A DNA stretch of 64,000 bases from Ascaris suum (taxonomy: Eukaryota > Nematoda > Chromadorea > Rhabditida > Ascarididae), in the NCBI GenBank assembly GCA_013433145.1, contig CM024171.1, positions 8,184,065 through 8,248,064 of the forward strand, written 5' to 3'. The notes below the pieces were generated by a model that did not search any database, was not told the origin of the DNA, and saw only the letters and a program-made list of their open reading frames with translations. Both the position numbers and the translations under genes were made by a program. Shown in pieces: positions 19,301 to 62,600 of the stretch; the first letter of the stretch is position 1; each line of letters opens with the position of its first letter.

Positions 19301-22034
19301 ATATTCGTATTTAGAAATACCACAGCATATCGCTGTTTTACGATCATAGTCGAGATACGGGATCCTGGAAAAAAATCTTTCGATAGCAAACTGATAAGTG
19401 AGAAATTCTAACTGATCGGATAATAAGACTTACAAGTGGCTACGGAAGATGAGAGGTTCATGGAAATAAAAATGTCAGAAAATTCCCACTTCATTGATTC
19501 CGTTTTATTTCCACCGATATTTATGTGGGAAAATTTATTAATGATATATAAATTTTAATGCAGACTTGCTTTGCACATATGGATTATAGCAGCGCTATGT
19601 TTGTCTGGTAGTTTCTACTCGAAGACCATTGAAGTTGGAGCTGTGAAATCTGCAGACTTTAGATTATTCATGCCAATTCATAACGCACCACATGCTTAGA
19701 GGTGGAGAAAATTTCCGTTCATTTCATCGGTCGATTTTTCATAGCGATTGCATAAGAAAAAATGAAGTGAATCTTTTGTGGGGAATTTATACGAGCGGTG
19801 AGAGGAAGTGAAATATTCCGACGTTGCTTTGCTTATTTATTAATTAGTGAGAGTTTATAATATTTGCTGACTAGTGACGCATTACTCGACATATTTCAAT
19901 ACGCAAATATATTATGCGAAAATATGAATAAATATTTTCGTTGATGATCGCCGATTCATTGATAAATAATATCAGAGGCATTTCGATGTTATTACTATGA
20001 AATAATGTTTTTTCTGCAAATCCGCAGGACCGTTCAATTACTTATAGAAGGAAGATCGTGAGCTTCACTCCTGCATGGTAAAGATGCAAAAACGTTTTCA
20101 AATGATCATTGAGGATCACTGTCGGAACGTCAGTGAGTGCCAATTACCGATACAGTATATCAGCTTATATTCAGTATTTCCAACAACGAGCATAGTGTTC
20201 TCTAGGCAACAACCGACCTTCGATTTCATATTAAAGCGATCCAAAGTTGGCTGCACAGGGGATCACATTCAAACTGCCGTATTGTACTTCCTTGGAATGA
20301 TACCCGTTGTTGTACTATCATCATGATTTTTCGACATCTTATCAACACCTTTCGATGAGGGCAATAAAGATGAAGCCTGCAAATACATCGATAAGCACTT
20401 GATTATTTAAACAGCTGACCAAATTAACCATAAACAGTGGCTAAAATATGCCCTGTAGTTAATTGAAAGTTTACTTATTGTACTGCAAGAACTATGGCAT
20501 TAGTTAATCATGAATGAGTGAGAGTTAGAAAGAGAAAAAACTTGCTAGAGGATCCTAGCCAAAACCACTCTGCCACTAATGATGGCTAGGAACAGAGTGA
20601 TGTCAAAATTCGTCTTTTCTGTAGAGGCACTGATAGGAAAAAATCTGCCAAACTTCGTATCGAAGAAGCTCAGCGTTCTTTCATGGAAGATGAGCAATAT
20701 TAATATGTTATGATAGAATTTTTCAAGAAAAGAGAACAAACAAAAACTTTCCGAAGAAGGGAAATATTTTCGCCATGTTTGCATCGAAACTTAACTGCCT
20801 TTACTGTTCACTTGTTCGTAGCCCCTTTGGTGCATAAAACAAACGATACCACGTTTTGGGTGGAAATGTTGCGTCAAGTATTCTATATTGCCTTATTATC
20901 GTTTATGTGGAGCTTAATGAAACAGTTGGAGACAGAAAGGCAGACGAAGTAAATATGGGTGAAGAAAAAAATTGCAAAAGAAAGAGAAAAGCATTAAGTA
21001 AAAAAAGAACTATACAAAAACTGTTGAAGATTTGCGACAAGAAAATCTGCTGGAAAATACTCTCCAACAAAAAACAAATTTTCCTTTCATCTACGACTAA
21101 TTGGATCTTTTTGAGGACAGCAACTATAAGATCTCAAAATTTCACCGATCAATGAACTCATCGATAAACTAACTGTATGATCATTTATAGTAAGAGCAAA
21201 TCTATGTTATAGAATACGTAATCAAATGCTCTAAAGATGTAACAAATTTTGAGCACATCTAAGTGACTCAATTGGAGATTGTCGGCCAAAAAAATAAAAT
21301 AAAGTGAGCAGAGTTAATTGCGATGAAAATTATAATTACTTTCAAGTGAAAAAAGAATATTATGGGAAATATCAATTCCATTAAATTGAACTTCATTCAT
21401 TATTGAAATCTAAAACATTCAAGCAGAATGAATTAACGCTTTCTGCAGTTTTGTTGAATAGTCATCCAACAGAAATTGAAATCATCATGAAAGCAACCAA
21501 ACTGAGAGAACGACAGCGACACTAAACAAAATCTTCGTCGCCTCGCCGATCTTCACGAGATTTTAGCCGATCTTAGCTCTGACTTCACATTCTTTTATTG
21601 TGAATGGACGTTTTCCTTATCAATTGTCCAAACTGCTGGGTTGTTTAAGGCAACTTTCCAAAAAAATGTGATATTCCTCTATTCTTTTATCCTTTCACCC
21701 TGATACGAAATTGTTTCGGGGGAAACGGTAAATTATAATTTGTCACTTTGCATTTGCACGTAAGCATGCATGCGTTCGTTTGTGATGGATGCTTTGTAAA
21801 TGTCACAGAGCGAATCCCTTAAAGAATCTATTTGCACACCTAGTTAGAAATCATGGTAACTGTTCGTTTAGACTTCACGCTGACGAGTGAATTTTGAAAT
21901 TCATTTGAATATTGAGGTGCAACCCTCAGAAAGAGCACTTATTTCGATGGATCGCCCACAGGAAACAACAAAAACGTTCTTGCAACTTGCAAGAAAGATT
22001 TAGTAGGCGTCCGGTAAGATAAGAATGAAATCAT

Positions 22035-45765
<23,731 letters not shown>

Positions 45766-46750
45766 TACGCTCGAGACGCTGAAAGAGGCGTGGATTTGAT
45801 AGCTAACGATGAACGAATATTCCGTCTTATCAGCGGTAACACTCCTCATTGTTGCGCATGTTGAAAGACAGAAAGAATGCCCACTTTTAAATGCACATCG
45901 AAGAAGAGCTTAAATGATAAATATTAAACAATTATATCGGTCGAATTCCAGCTTGTAAGGCAGCGTAGGCGTTCTCGTGAGGCACTCTAAATTACTGTTA
46001 CTCATAGTCTTGCCTTTGTAAATGTTCTTGAGATGCTACTATTAACGTCGGTGCTGTGCTGCTGTTATTGCTACTGCTGCAGATGTTTTGTCCAAAAAAT
46101 TGAAAACAAGAGGCACAAATGAAAGCGCAATTGGAAATTGGCAAGTGCTGAGAAAGAAAATGAAAATATTGCATCGAAGCATTCTCAAAGAATAGTGCAA
46201 AACATGAAAATGAAACTGTTTCTGTGTTACTCAGATAGAATTTGCAGCAAACTATGCAGCGTTATTTCAAGCCAAAGTGCCATTAATTTGCAGCTAATAT
46301 ACCCATGCAATATCAATAGTAAAATCAGAGAACAGCCAATCGTCTCTTCATGTTTACTAAATAATATTTTGAAACAATGCATCTGAATATTTATATACTA
46401 CAGTAGCCATCCTCACGAACTTTTTGAAAAGAAAGATTGCCATAGACAATGCAAACTTCAGCTTTCATATAAGTAAAGCTTATCCTGCCGCGAACAGGGA
46501 ATCACCGATAATCCTACACAAAGTAAAGCTAAATTCAATCGACCTTTTCGAATACTCTCTCCTCTAGTTATACCGCACAATAAATATCAGCAAACCATTC
46601 TTGTTGCCTTTAGTAAAACGATGCAACGACGTTTCTTAAGCGATTCAGTTCTCTAACAAAATTTTTCGCTGAATTCTCCAATCCCATATCAGACATCCAG
46701 CATACTTAGAACGAAAGAGATACGTGGACCACTTAACATTAAATGTATAA

Positions 46751-46753
<3 letters not shown>

Positions 46754-46810
<57 letters not shown>
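46754..46810. repeat. (TA)n microsatellite, about 28 units
   Basis: 57 bp of alternating TA, the third and shortest array of this kind in the window. Confidence 0.97.
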
Positions 46811-46813
<3 letters not shown>

Positions 46814-49705
46814 ACCCCAAATTACGCACTCTCATTAACATGTATATATCTCCTACTACAGCTAATATATAGCTAAAGTTGTTGCCGAATTGCTCAGCTA
46901 ACACTTTTTTAATCAGAAATAGGCTTCGTCCTTAAGCAGACGTTCCATTGTGAATCATCTGTAAAGCCATTAGACGAATAAAAAATTAATTGAAGAATCG
47001 TAAATTTTTGCGCCCATCACATGCGCTTCATACATTTATTCGACATTTCCCATGCGTCATTTACATCTTTCTCAATAATGAAATAAATCAAAGTCAAAAA
47101 GATGATCTATGGCACCTCTAGCCGAAGAACGAGCAATGCAATTGTTTCTCAAGTTAGTCATGGAAATGATATTTAAAATTTGCATTTGTGTAAGTTAACC
47201 GTAGAAAAATACATTCTGATACATATGTTGTCAACAGTTAAACGCACTGCACACCATAAGTATAAAGAAATTGCCTACTTTTGACAAAGAGGAACTCGCT
47301 ATTTGATGAGGGTGCAAATGTTCATGACCTAGATAAATATTAGCTATTCAAATTACTTCTTTCGAAATTTAAGTACTGTTTATGAGAAAATAATCGTTGA
47401 AAAAAAACAGAAGCTTACAATGTTTCCATGAAAATTTGCTTCGTGAAATTTTCCTAAATTAGAAATGCGCATAGAAAGTTCGAGATGAGGAAATATTTGC
47501 CATCGAATGGAAACAGTCAACTAGCGATCGTAGTGGTGGCATATGTCCAATGGAAAGATTCTATCGATGGGAATTCTTTTTACGTGACTACTATCAACAG
47601 GATGTTTTGGTGAGGCAGTCAAGTGGTAGCAAGCGGCAATAATGCTAGAAACTTGGTGAACGTGAGTGAAGTACTCGAAGAAGTCGCTTCTTCAGTCCAG
47701 AAGCAATTACCGGCACGCTCAATATTGGAGGAGGGCCGTCCATGCAATCGCATAGCTCTACACCGAGCGCTACTCGAGAGCACAGGAGGAAACGGCGAAA
47801 GCATGTTTTATTGGATTATCGCTTGCTGCATCACAACGTAACTTCGTCGACGGGTCGGTATTATGTGTTTCATATGCTCTGCTTTATCATTCGTGAAGCT
47901 TGTTCAGAATGGTTAAGTATATACTTGTGCTAATGCTCGCCAACTCTAAGATTTCAACTTCTTACTTATTCGTTCACCTCATTAACGAAGCCGATCTTAG
48001 AATTGCATGGCATCTTCTAATCAATCAGCAACAATATTAGTTTTAAAAGATAAAATAAGCACTGCAGATCCATTCAATATAGTCAGCTCGCTAACCTAAG
48101 CTGACACATCATCAGCGCACTGCGCAAAAGCACGCTGTCGCTCTCGAAAAGACCTTGCGAATGGCTTACTGCAAAAATGCATGTAAAACTCAAATGAAAG
48201 ATAAACACCAACAAACTGCCAATATAGAGCTGATACAGTATATGAACACTGCTTATAATGACGAACTAGATCTCAACTAAGACTAACCTTGACATTTCAT
48301 TCGTGAAGCGAAATGCTAAACTCGGCCGGAAATGAGTTGAAACCCGAGAAATGCACACTGAAAAGTACTAAATTGTCGGAAGAAACGAAAGGAAAAAACA
48401 GTTGGCACTGCATCAGTAAAGCAGACAGTTCCGCGTCGGTAAGATATGCTTCAAAAGAATCTCGAAAAGATGAGCGTGGACTGCACCCCATCGTTAAAAA
48501 TAAAAAGATCGATTATGCTTGATCGATATGAAACGAAATCGTTGGAATTCCGCGGCTTTAGTTGTATTCAGTATGACGACCGAACATCACATTTCTACCA
48601 ACTCGCGTCCAACAAGAAGGGGTCTATAAGCATTAATGAAGAGTCTGCGAAAGCCATCGATAAATAATTGGATTTTGAAGGAAAGCCATTGTTTATGCCA
48701 ACTTCATTATAAAAGTGGAAAAATGCACCAAGGAAGTGGAAGAATTTCCAAGAGACCGTTCCTCAAGACTAGCGGAAGTGCAAGGAGGTGTTAGAGAGGA
48801 AGAGAATGATGCAGTTCGTTGCTCTTAACAATATGAAGAATACTTCCTTCTGTGTACAGATATGAAAAGGAAGCTCAATGGATGCTTTCCAAAATATCGT
48901 CTAGAACGGCTTCTAGAGGGAACAAAAAAAAGGAAAGGACTTAATGTAACCTGGCATGAAGCTACGCGATGAGGAATACTGAACACAAACCGACTAGCAA
49001 GCAGGACCGCAACCTATTTATATCTTCGGCTACGGCCCAAGGCATGGGAAGGTGATAAAACACGTGGGGGAGATACCACATCAAGATCAAACAGCTATGA
49101 GCGTACAACTTGTTACATAAATGAAGGTTACCACGATCGCTGCGACCATAAAAGTGATCGATTACAACAGATCACTTTTTACGTAGATCATTTGTTAACA
49201 CGTAAGGAATGCAAAAAAGAGCCGATGCTGTACGAAATGTTGAATTCGGTCTTGAAAATCAAGCTCTAGTACGTATAGTAAATACTCTCACTCGTAGTTC
49301 TTATATGAATGCTTCTGCACAAATTTCTGTGCTTCAGATTTTTCCTGACTAAAAACCTCGGCCGGTTGAAAGCAATTGTTTTCTTTGTTCGTTAGTGAAG
49401 ATAAGCAGACGCCATTCCAGATAAAGGGCGGTAAAGCTTCCATGGCCGAAAACTGAAAGCTGATGAGCAGAAAGGTTGGAAACTTTTGGCTGTAAGACTA
49501 AACTGTTGCCACCCGTCAAGTGGAAAGGTTCCGTCCACCTGGAAGGAATCGAAGGTGAGTTTTTGCATGGAGAAGATCGACAAAGAGCACATATGAGTTA
49601 TCACCTCATTTATCTTCTTTTGCACTCCTAAACGGCATTCACACGCATTATCTGGGACTGATTGACCAAGCAGCCTGATGAACCGTATTTTTCCCTCAAC
49701 TAGTT

Positions 49706-49760
49706 GTAGGAAAGAATAATATAGTAGAGTAATATAGCACAGTAGGAAAGAATAATATAG
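49706..49760. repeat. Direct repeat, 19 bp, two copies 36 bp apart
   Basis: GTAGGAAAGAATAATATAG occurs at 49706-49724 and again at 49742-49760, with a related AATATAGCAC between them. Local duplication; no role is apparent. Confidence 0.9.
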
Positions 49761-51583
49761 CACAACATTCCCGCACCGCTTTCGACGCTATTTAATTTGT
49801 CGCCTTTTCGCAACGGTTACGTCATATTTTCGGCTACTGTTAGCTAAACTTCGTCTCTTCCTCTTCTTCCAATAAGCACAGGAAAAAGCCAAACGTCTAA
49901 TTGAAAATATCTCACTAAATTTAATGTGGATTAATGCATTCCTCGAGAACACTGCGGAACATCTTTTGCACAAAAGACCTTTTGGTTAAATTGAACGTTT
50001 TTGTGCAGTGGGCCATTGCATAAAAGATTTGAATGATTTGCATGAAGGTAGCACCACAAAGAGAACAGCATCATTGAGTTGGGACGTTTTGAGCATTTCG
50101 TCAATGACACATCGCTGGAATGCGAAAAGACCTCACATATGAAAGAAGTGCAGAAAGGTGTGCAGAGAGTTATATATTATTCATAGCGAGCTACGAAGTG
50201 AACATGAAAACGCTTTGCTGGCCTGTAGTAATAAAGCGCCCATAAACCATTTTTGCTATCAAAAACTTGCATTCGACGCTTTCCAATGCGTAGCAACACG
50301 CGTGTTGTTGCTAGATGAGCGTTGAGGTGTTCTGTACTGCACTGACTTCAGAAGCCCCACATAGCACCTAAGGTTGCGAAGCTTTTTTAGGATCGTTGAG
50401 TAATTCCTCATTGGACTTCATAGAAAAGTGATTTCTAGTAGATTGCCTCCCTCTATCTGACTTATTTTATACTGTCGCATTCTTATCTATATCTCGGTAA
50501 CGAAAGTTCAACGAACGAGACAAAAATTTCGGTTGTCGTCAGAAAGTGCAAAATATAAACTCCACTCTTTGCAGCACAGATCTATTGTAGTGAAAGACCT
50601 TCACCGTCTAGAGTCGACCCGCTTTTGGAATACTCTATTTTTATTTGCTTTCTGGTATTAGATTGCTACAAAATATCCAGAAAAGTTGCAACCGTACCGC
50701 TTCTCACAAATTGCAAAATTGCTTCGATCTGTACCAGTCAAACTGCAAAATCTTAAACTTGAAATTGCTGTAATATCGCATGCTCAAATTTCTCTTGGTT
50801 TTTTAAAATTGTTTGCCGATTCTCCAATAGTTCGCTGTCAAAAATATTTCCGTTTGTTCCTTGTGGAAATCGACGCTGGTATTAGTTTTAGCTTTCCAAA
50901 GAAACGTTACAGCACAGATAATATTCTGGATAACATTCAGTTTCTTGTTTTAACTGAGCCTAGAACATACTTTCTGCCTTGATGCGCCATTTCCTTCGGC
51001 TTTTGCACTATGACTGAGTTTTTCCCACGTTCACACTATTTCTGCTGTCGTACGTTGAATGTCATCTATTCACTTGAATTGTTGCTTCGTGAACATTGTC
51101 TTTTTCTTGGTTTTTTTTGCCAACATACTTTTTGCATATTTTCTCACAAGGGGCCGTGAAAATAAAACTGAAAAACGGATGTAAAAGTTGGTCATTCAAT
51201 CTGGCAGTTACTTTATTTGCCTCGCTGAAATAGCATTACATGAGGAATTAATCTACTCTCTTCAATAATGGATAATAATTGCGAAATTAAGAGCAACAAG
51301 AACATACAAACATGTTGTAAACGATGACTTCAAGCGGCAAACGATATCAAGATGGGTAATTTCAGCAAAAAATTAAAAAATATCCCTCGAGGCGTTCCGA
51401 GTGATCGTTGCAATTGAATCGCTCGTTGAAATAAGTTGCGCCTTGTTGAGAGGATCGTTGCGCAATGTTCCAATGAAAATAGTGTCAATAAATGGCAAAT
51501 GCTTGGTTGGTTGTTTGATGCGCATCCATTGCGAACCATGCAATTGTAAATCCGTCTGAGGAAAGATATTGACAAGGCGGAGT

Positions 51584-51620
51584 CACACACACACACATAA
51601 ACCGACACACACAGACACAG
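51584..51620. repeat. (CA)n-rich microsatellite
   Basis: A pure CA run of 14 bp followed, after a short break, by a second interrupted CA/GA run. Confidence 0.9.
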
Positions 51621-54586
51621 AATTATGCATCAGAGGATGGTGAGAGAGCTGAAATGCGTCGCACTTTGAGGACATATATTTCGATTGATTTTCATTTCAT
51701 GAATGCTCCATTTTCTCAGACTACATGCCTCTATGAATTTTTTTTTTCGAACAGTCTTTCATTAATGAGAAACACTTGTTGTAATGCAAAAGCAAAAGTG
51801 AAGAATGATGATTATAGAAATGAGATGAAAGGAAGAGTATTGAGCGCGAAGGAGGCTGTAAGGAGGTAAAGAAAAGAGGAAGAATTAGAAGAATTTAGTG
51901 ACGAACAAAGTGGAATATTGCATCGAAAGAAATAAATAAAAAGAGCGTTCAAATTAACCGCCTACTGAGTAAATTTTTGTCGTTCATTTGAGTGAAAAAT
52001 TTCAGAGACTTAAAAGCAAATTTCACTACTTAAATGTAAATTTGTTTAAAGAAGTTGGCATATTTGACTATTTTGACTATATTACAGTTTTTGCATAATG
52101 TAAGTGACTATTTTTATATTCATATGAATATGTGAAACAGTTTTCGTTTTATAATCATCTCTTATGAACAGTGAGGATTATCGTGGAGTCTTTTTGGAGG
52201 TTCGTTCAGCATTCCCTTCAGAAGATCCATCATAAGCTCAAAAAAGTTTGAGCTGAAAAAGTTTGAAGCTAGCTTAAGCTTTTTTTCTAATTTTACCCAT
52301 TGCAATAATTGCATTTTTATTTCATTTCTCTCGGTATTGGTTCCTGCCGTATGCTCACTTTCTTTTAATGTACTTTCGCAGTGTTGATGCTCCTTAATTT
52401 TTTGAGCACCGGTGTGCACCTCTCTCAAAGGTACACCTCTGTTTCGAAACACATCTCACTACAAGAGGTCACTTGCAAATGAGTCCTAAACGGAAATCCA
52501 AACATCCCTATGAAACTATTTATCGGATGTCTTTTACACGATGTGCATAATTCGCTTGTTTATAAGATTCGCAAATATGCAACCCACCAAAGAATTATTC
52601 TGGAAGAAGGCGATAAGCGCCCTATTTGTCACCTTCAAAAAATTATCTTTAACAAGGCAACCTATCTGCAAGTGATTTATTTGTTATAATAATAATCCAA
52701 CTATCTCTCTTTTTTTATATTATCAGATCATAACAGAATCTTTGAAACATTCATAATTTGAATAAGAGAATGCCTACATTCGAACAACAAATTCTATTTT
52801 TTATTTCGCTATAGCGAAAGTATTGAAGTATATATGAAGTCGGCAATAGTTGCGAGCATCACCTCACCATTTTGAAACCCGCACACGAGACTCGCCTGAG
52901 GCGATATTTATTCACTGCGCTAAAAAAGACAGAAGGAGTTCAACTTGATCCTCTTTTCCAATGATTTCTTGCAATCTTTCATCACTTAGACAACTTTTAG
53001 AGAAAACTTATTTCGTTAGTTAAATGTATGGAAACTATATACTGGTGGAATTCTATCAAAAACTATAGATGGTGAAAATGCCCTAAAAAGATTTATTTTT
53101 TTCTCTACCTTAAAGTCAGTAAGTATGCTGGCTATTTGATGAGGTGAGCAGCAGGAATTTTGGATTGCACAATATTCTTGCCCGGACTGAATCTATGACC
53201 TGAGAGAGCAAATACTGATGAAAAAAAATGAAAGATATGATGATGTGTTTGATTCACTTCACATTTTCCTCCTCCATTTACCTTTAATAATTGAACTGAA
53301 CGATGATAAACGCATTGCAAAAATCCTTTAGCGCTTCTTTCCACATCAAAAATGACATGACATGTTCGGTTATTAATATTTTATGCAGTTATATATCTTA
53401 TTAGCTTATTCGCTTTCTGTTCTCTGCCCCTTTAATGAAAATTTTATTCTATATAATATATCGAAATTACAATTGCAAAGAAAATCGCATCGGTTGAATG
53501 AAAAATGACTCTTGCAAGATGCGCACTGAGACACAGCGTCTTTTGAAACTTTTTAAAATTTATTTACATTTAACTCAGTACTTGCAGAGAATTAAATGGA
53601 AATCAAATGCAGTGTAGCTTGTGGAAATCAAGTCAATGCGCAGCACAAATGGTATAAATGATACAAATAATATGAAAATAAAATTAAGTGATGCAAAAAA
53701 TGCATATAAAGTCTTCAAATGGTTTCGCTTCGTTAAGTACAGTATAGTTAAAAGTACTCAAAACTCAAACTTCGATTTTTTTAAATAATGTCGCAATCGA
53801 AATAAAACTTTCGAACGCTCTTTTCAAACATTTAATGCAACCGTTTTAAGGCATCTTCTCGCATGTTTTAGCGAGTGGTTCTGCTGGTAGACCGCTCACT
53901 TTTACATTGCATGTTGATTTTTACTCATTTAGAAATATTTTCCTTGCATTTGCTTCAAGTGATTGGTGGAAATTAGCAGCCAATATGCATTTGCAAGTGC
54001 ATGTAACAAAATTTCTCCACTGATATAGCGCCGCAGCATTGCGACTTTATTCGAATGCCTTTATTATGCTGCTTGCTATAAATGAATCCTTATTTCTGTT
54101 AGCAAACTATCGCGCGGCGTACTTATTTCTCAAGAACATATTCCAACGCTGCTTCACGGTTTAGAATCCATTTCGACATTATGACAGAAATACTAGAGCA
54201 CACTGAATTATAGTAGAGTATAGCAGAATTTCATACGTCTCAAAAGCTGTAAAATTGTGTACGGTAGAGATCTATTAGGTACAAACAAGACAGATTTGAC
54301 GTAAAGCATATTACTATACTACTAAATTGCCATAAAGTGGCAACGCTGAATCATGAAAAGGTATAACATTTCTTTCCGTGCAGTTCACAAGAGTCCTCTT
54401 AGCCGTATTTACGCCTTTCAGTCATTCTATCCTGTTTTTCACCTCTAATCTTCTCTACTGTCATTTCGTCGCTTTTTTATGAAAAACTCGCCAACAATGC
54501 GGCACAAATTCAATGAAAATACTTTTGTGGCAAATTTCGTATATTTACAAGTACGAGATGGTGACTGTTCCAAGACTGCGATCTTG

Positions 54587-59623
<5,037 letters not shown>

Positions 59624-62600
59624 CTCTAATAAATTTGCGTCTTATAGGTAAAAGATAAATTCCATCAAAAGATATACGTGATTTCGGCACTATACTTCAG
59701 ATGATGCAAAACAATATTTGTGCAAATATTTACTTCGATGGGGAATATTCGTCGAAAAATATACAATAGACAAACTTAAATTTGTGCTTTGAAAAAACAC
59801 CGTGTACTGCTGCCATATATTTACGTTTCAGTAAATTAATATCAACTGAGCGAATTTCGATAAGCGTTTCCACTGAGAGCTGATAAAGTGACCGAGAATT
59901 TTACTGAATTTTACACAATACCTTCATTAGAATGCTTTCACTTATAAATATAATATAAACCATTTTCGCGTTTTTCTGATTGGCGCTGTGTTCGTTGCGA
60001 CAACTAGCATTGCACCACCCATCTACCAAATGCAGCTATAATCGTAGTTTAAAAAATTATATACGCTGATAAGACCGCATTTTCGTGAAACAACCCATAA
60101 TATTCAAATTAATCAAGAAATTGGTAGACTCATGTCATTATTTTCGAATAAACTCAGAAAATGTTGCAGTTGAAAATTTTTCATCCAGAAAATTTAGAGA
60201 CCTTTTCGACAAGTTTTTCTACGAAAAAACCCTTTACGAAAAAGTGGGGGAACTCGTCAGCCTGCCTGCCGAATCTGCAAAATACGAACATTTTGTGGAT
60301 TCATGAAGACATTACGCATATCCTTACATGCTCTGACATACATCCATGTGTTCTCTTTGAAGCAGAGAATGTTGATTTAGCGTGATCGAATTAGAATAAA
60401 TAAAGCTTCCAACATATTTCAGTATAATTTTTTGGCAGTGGCGAAGGGTTAAAAGCACTCATTTTTTGCATTGCAAGCGATTCCACACAGGTGATTCTTA
60501 GAGCCCTAATTTGAGACTGATCCTATATCAGCTTTGATTCGTTCAAGAAATTCCTTAGTAGTGAGAGAGATGAGGAAGCAGAACGAATTGATTTCTGATT
60601 CAAGCAACTATTTGAAGCAAAGTATGACTTCTTACAGTGCTGAGACATTTGCAGAATACATGAAGATTTTCTGAAATTCGTATCTCAACAAACATAAGAA
60701 ATGCTCGCATCTGGGTGGGTGACAATTTTCTCACAGACCGAACAGTTTGGCTATTTTTTTTAAAATTTTTATTGCATAAACGAAAGAAAAACCACACATA
60801 AACAAAAATGTTGCTGATGAAAGAAATTATGGCTGAGGACTAGCTTTCTTTCAAAGAAATCGTTTCTCTCAGAAATTGGTTCCTCATAATGTGAATATTT
60901 TTAAACAAGTGCAAGTTGTTGCATGAGTAATTTCCACTCCAAAATTACTTCGATGAACCTACGGTCGTGCTCATCTCTTCCACTCTTTCCTCAAACTGCT
61001 AACAATTGCCTATGCACCTTTGTAGCATCAAATATCAGAATCGAAAATGCTATCGAAGTCACCAAACATAAAGACACTAAGTTTGCTTAACTCCTCACTA
61101 AGTACATCCGATGTTCTGATCACTATGCAGCTCAAAGTTCTTATGAAAATAGATTTATATTCGATGTGGCTGCGTTCTGTAAGACGACAATTGGGATGTA
61201 TTTGTTTCAGAATAATTTCAAAAATACTGAAATGATGTGCTCATATGCATTTATGGCTGCTTGCAGTAGCAATTATAACTACGTGTTTTGCAATGCCATT
61301 AATGTTTACAACACTCGGTTATAACGTGAAGTTGCTGCTGAATGTGATGACATTTGCGCTCCGACACTTGCGCCACTAAATAAAATAGTGACTTTGAAAA
61401 TCGCCCTTTTATCGAGTAAAATATGCTGTGTGAAGTCGTGAAACTTGAATACGTGGTTTGGAATGCAAATTTTGAAGTGCATCTATTAAAGTGGGCGTTA
61501 ACGTTTCAGCTTCTCTATACTTCAGGTAATAATGAAATAATGATCACAAGAATCAGCATCAGGTGAACGACGATTTACATCATATCCCTTCACCTGTCAC
61601 GCCTAACATATCATTCAGACTGAGTATGGAGGAATCTATTAACTGAATCATTATGCGCCTCGGTTGATTTCAGTTTCTTTTTTGAATGAATATTGGAAAT
61701 TTCGTTCAGTGCTTGAATGAAACGCTGAAAACGACAAATTCGCGATTACAAATAAAAGCAGTGCAGCAGACAACAGCACTTTAAAATGAAGTCTGGCGAA
61801 ATGTTCAATAAGAAACAATCGCGCTTCATCCATTATCGAATAATTCGATCAATTTTTATCGGAACTTATTAAAAATAGTTGAATAATACAAAAAGAGTCC
61901 TTTAATGGAAATGTTTCAATGGTTAAAATGATGGGTTATTCACGATGAATTAAATTTAGTATGGGAGGATGTTGCTAGGAAAGAAATGGTATTTCGGAAA
62001 TCGACAAAAATCACGACGGTAAATAATCGAGACCTGACTATGCGGCACAGAAGGATGTAAGGAGTGAAGGCTGCGACGGTGTCAACATTACGAAACTTCA
62101 TACCGGTTGTTCATTAGCTCCACTCTGCTTTTATTTGCATTCATTCGACAGCACTTCAGCATCAAACCAACCAATAAGAGAGACAAAACGGATAGCAGTT
62201 AAGACAAAATATATTTTCGCGACTGCGCTAATTATGTTAAACAAACAACTCAAAGACTTATTTTAAATTTGCATAACGTTTATAAGAATTTGAATATTTC
62301 GTTTTGCCAATCGTCCACATGAACCGCAGTTTTTCAGCACAGCTGTTAAACGCCGTAATTTGCCTAACACACCTCTAAATCTAAGAATTCAACCTGTGCA
62401 CATTCCGGAAGCATAAGCGCCGCCAAATTAAGCGCACAGAAATCAGCGCATTTGTCGACACCATGAATCATCTAACCAAAGGCTTATAAGGATGTTATAG
62501 ATAACTCGCATAATGCACACACCTAAGGCTTTCACTTGACGTATTCAAATTATAAACGAATCAACTCATGAACACTTTCTTGGAGCGAATTATTCTCGTA

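Larger units (their letters stand above)
45766..54586. other. Intergenic stretch without a recognisable gene
   Basis: About 8.8 kb upstream of the glutamate receptor and downstream of the MAP kinase gene. It must include the receptor promoter. Open frames are short; the longest are at 49763-49392 and 52452-52162 on the minus strand and 50686-50982 on the plus strand, and none has a motif or splice structure I can defend. The frame at 52452-52162 is rich in Lys, Glu and Leu and could be a relic of a mobile-element protein, but I cannot show it. Simple repeats: TA array 46754-46810, a direct repeat at 49706-49760 and a CA-rich run at 51584-51620. Confidence 0.5.

Noticed and set aside
47619..47933. 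Overlapping open frames on both strands near 47.6-47.9 kb with relatively high GC
   Set aside because: No splice structure or motif on either strand; the composition alone is not evidence of a gene.
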